Source: Pleurodeles waltl | Taxonomy: Eukaryota > Chordata > Amphibia > Caudata > Salamandridae | Direction of reading: 5' to 3' | DNA: 64,000 nucleotides | Assembly: GCF_031143425.1 (NCBI RefSeq) | Contig: NC_090450.1 | Coordinates: 221,227,442 to 221,291,441, forward strand | In this document: piece by piece, positions 62,069-64,000 of the stretch | Position numbering within the stretch: the stretch's first letter is position 1 | How the letters are laid out: every line of letters starts with the position of its first letter | Notes under the pieces: model-generated | Database searches by the model: none | Seen by the model: only the letters and a program-made list of their open reading frames with translations | What the model was told of the DNA's origin: nothing | Program-made: the position numbers and the translations under genes

Positions 62069-63235
62069 TGTTAGCACGTCTGACCTTAATAAGTAAACTT
62101 ACAAGGGGACGCAAATAGGTCACTGAACCTTTTGACTCATTTAAGATGTTCTCGCCTTAGCCCCAATACATGAACAATAATCAATAATTAATTCACAATA
62201 ATCAATAATCATTATTTAAAATCAATAATCAATGGAGTCAGTAAACATCATGCACCATGACCTTTCAGCCATGAATAACCACATCATTAGTAAAAGTTTA
62301 GTACTTTTATTTCCCTTATATTAACAGTACTAAAGTCATGTAGATTAATCTCAAAATCAAATGAAACACATATAAGAACAATACTTGTTGACCAAAATGG
62401 CGGAAGAAATGCAATCTAATCAAACCTTGAGTCATGACACATTCTAAGGCAACAGTGAAAATCAAAAGCAGAGTCAGCTGCAATAAAGATATATGATACA
62501 TAGAATTCAGCAAGATAACTTGTCAAAACATCTTGTCCATGTAATTAATGAGTCGTCATGTGAATACCCTCATCTAACCCAGATTAGCATCAGCATGTTG
62601 GGTTTCATGCAAAAAAAAACAATTTAGGACACAAATTTAGAAAAAAATAACATCTAGCTAGGGAAACTATCAAAACAACGCAGTTGGTATCTAGAAAGAA
62701 AAGGCATAAAAATGCAATTCAGTCACATTGTCATCTGCCTATCCACAGTATGGATCAGCAAGCAGAATCAGTTGTCGTCCTCAAGTCATCAATTGATCAG
62801 CAAAGCATCAGGCTCTCAGTCAGAGAGTATAAGACCATTGACAGAATCACGAGTCTCTTCTTCTACCAAGGTCACTCTAGATCTCCGGTCTCATCGTCTC
62901 AGTATCTGGTCTCTAGTCTCCCTCAAGTCTAAAATCTTTTCCCTCTGTCGCGTTGTTCTATCAAAGTCACCTAAACTATCTCCTAATTCCCCATTGGTCA
63001 GTCAATCGTACGTTTATACAATACCCAATAATTTTTCTATTCCAAATCTATGAATTTTAATATTTTACTCTTCACGCAATGTTGATCGGTCTACCTTACA
63101 ATGTCCTCATTATCCGGCTCATCAGGTAACAAATTTGTTGCATCTTCATCTCCAGTCAGTGTCTTTATTGTTCGCGTCCTGGTAAAATACATCTCACACA
63201 CATTACACACATTTTGTTACATTGCCAGGAACATA
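62069..63235 (-). repeat. ERV1-family LTR, minus strand, entered by H4
   Basis: On its own strand it ends GACGTGCTAACA at 62069, matching the ERV1 LTR end. Reading backward, GTCAAAAGGTTCAGTGACCTA, CATGAAACCCAACATGCTGATGCTAAT (near 62610-62575), and GACTGGAGATGAAGATGCAACAAATT (near 63160-63135) follow in reverse order. The left part of the LTR is cut by the Harbinger left end at 63236. It gives independent support for the LTR 3' boundary. Confidence 0.75.
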
Positions 63236-63923
63236 GGCCCTCATTATGACATTGATGGTAAGTCCCGCTTACACCCATGCCCGACTGCCGCCAACCTACC
63301 GCCGCCGCCGCGGTTTACCGCTACCCATATTATGACCCTCACATAGCAATCCGTCACTATAGAGCCACACACACAAGTCCGCCAGCCCAAAAGTCGGTGA
63401 TAAAATGGCAGTAGCAAAACCCACACCGCTACACCACCAGAACTACGCCCACAGTATTATGACCCACAAAACACCGCGGCAGACATTCAACTGCGGTAAA
63501 CCACTGGCAGTACATACCGCTTCACTCAAAATACACACACACTAACAAAACAGCACTACATTGGACAATTCAAACTACACACACCTGACACACATACACA
63601 CACCACTCCCACACACCCCCAACACTATAAAACACACACACACACTCACTAACCACAACCCTTTACAACTCAAATAAATTGACAACAAAGAGAGAGACAC
63701 CAAGAGCACCCACAGAAGCAGAGTCACAGAACACCATCACCCATACACCATCCACACACCTTACAGCATACACCCCAACACATCACCCCACACCCCACAC
63801 ACCCTCACACACACCACACACAATACACTCATGGCACCAAAAAGACACCCCAGGTTCTCAGAGGCGGAGCTAAGGGTTATGATGGTGGAAATCATTTGGT
63901 AGAGCCACAGCTATTTGGTTCAC
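63236..63923 (+). mobile_element. Harbinger H4: left end, truncated at window edge
   Basis: The left terminus GGCCCTCATTATGACATTGATGG matches the family. Sub-terminal sequence and the start of gene 1 follow. Homology to H1 and H2 ends at TTTGGTTCACAG (63923). The remaining 77 bases of the window are not Harbinger-like, so it is either truncated there or interrupted by another insertion. Confidence 0.82.
63833..63923 (+). pseudogene. Harbinger gene 1 start in H4
   Basis: It starts ATGGCACCAAAAAGACACCC and reads PRFSEAELRVM, the start of the Myb/SANT-like protein. An extra base and a TAG follow within 25 codons, after which homology is lost. Too short to show the domain. Confidence 0.65.
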
Positions 63924-64000
63924 AGATATCGGAAAATAGAGATGCCAAAGGGTACAGTAAGTGGTCACAGAATTGGGAGAATCTGACTACCATGTACTAT
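63924..64000. other. unassigned window end
   Basis: 77 bases after the H4 break. No match was recognised to other parts of the window. Confidence 0.3.

Overview
This window reads as a repeat-dense stretch of a very large vertebrate genome, most likely a salamander or newt. I find no host gene. Almost every coding trace belongs to a transposable element: an endogenous retrovirus with one zinc knuckle and a gamma/epsilon-like pol, a foamy-virus-like endogenous retrovirus, several copies of one large PIF/Harbinger DNA transposon family with spliced genes, APE-type non-LTR retrotransposons, an L2/CR1-like LINE, a tRNA-headed SINE and a MITE. The host assignment is inference: Harbinger-rich genomes and foamy-like endogenous retroviruses have both been reported from newts, but nothing here is a species-specific marker.

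Layout. 1-10114 (+): ERV1, missing its 5' LTR off the window edge, with gag, protease, RT, RNase H, integrase, an acidic Pol tail, env and a 3' LTR of about 1.6 kb; a SINE (6476-6828, minus) splits its env. 10740-11770: a tandem repeat of about 300 bp units. About 11870-16566 (+): a degenerate LINE with endonuclease and RT, split by an L2-like LINE (12905-13884, minus). 17640-22250: a second LINE relic split by a 5'-truncated Harbinger (H3, 17950-20902).

22255-33773 (-): a complete foamy-like provirus with paired 1110 bp LTRs, a 4 bp target duplication, a lysine-type primer binding site, an intact gag, a nearly intact pol, an env with three frameshifts and a 437 bp MITE, and an intact 172-codon ORF overlapping the end of env in the position of a foamy transactivator.

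35215-36815: an LTR related to that of ERV1. 37032-44934: Harbinger H1, with both 24 bp terminal inverted repeats and a TAT duplication. 44935-47144: leader and gag relic of a second ERV1-like provirus. 47145-55963: Harbinger H2, which stops about 430 bp short of the family's right end. 55983-57230: more gag and LTR of ERV1 type. About 57250-60130: right half of a Harbinger (H5). 60131-62068: a third LINE relic. 62069-63235 (-): another ERV1-family LTR, entered by the left end of Harbinger H4 (63236-63923).

How the parts relate. The Harbinger family carries three genes: a spliced Myb/SANT-like protein (+), a HARBI1-like DDE transposase on the opposite strand, and a second spliced Myb/SANT-like gene (+) with a long Ser/Thr/Pro and Lys-rich tail that breaks into minisatellites. 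The MITE in the foamy env has termini resembling this family and may be a non-autonomous partner. The SINE shares its 3' tail with the L2-like LINE, which suggests that LINE family supplied its retrotransposition machinery. The nesting order (LTR elements and LINEs hit by Harbingers, LINE hit by LINE, ERV hit by SINE or MITE) gives a relative chronology.
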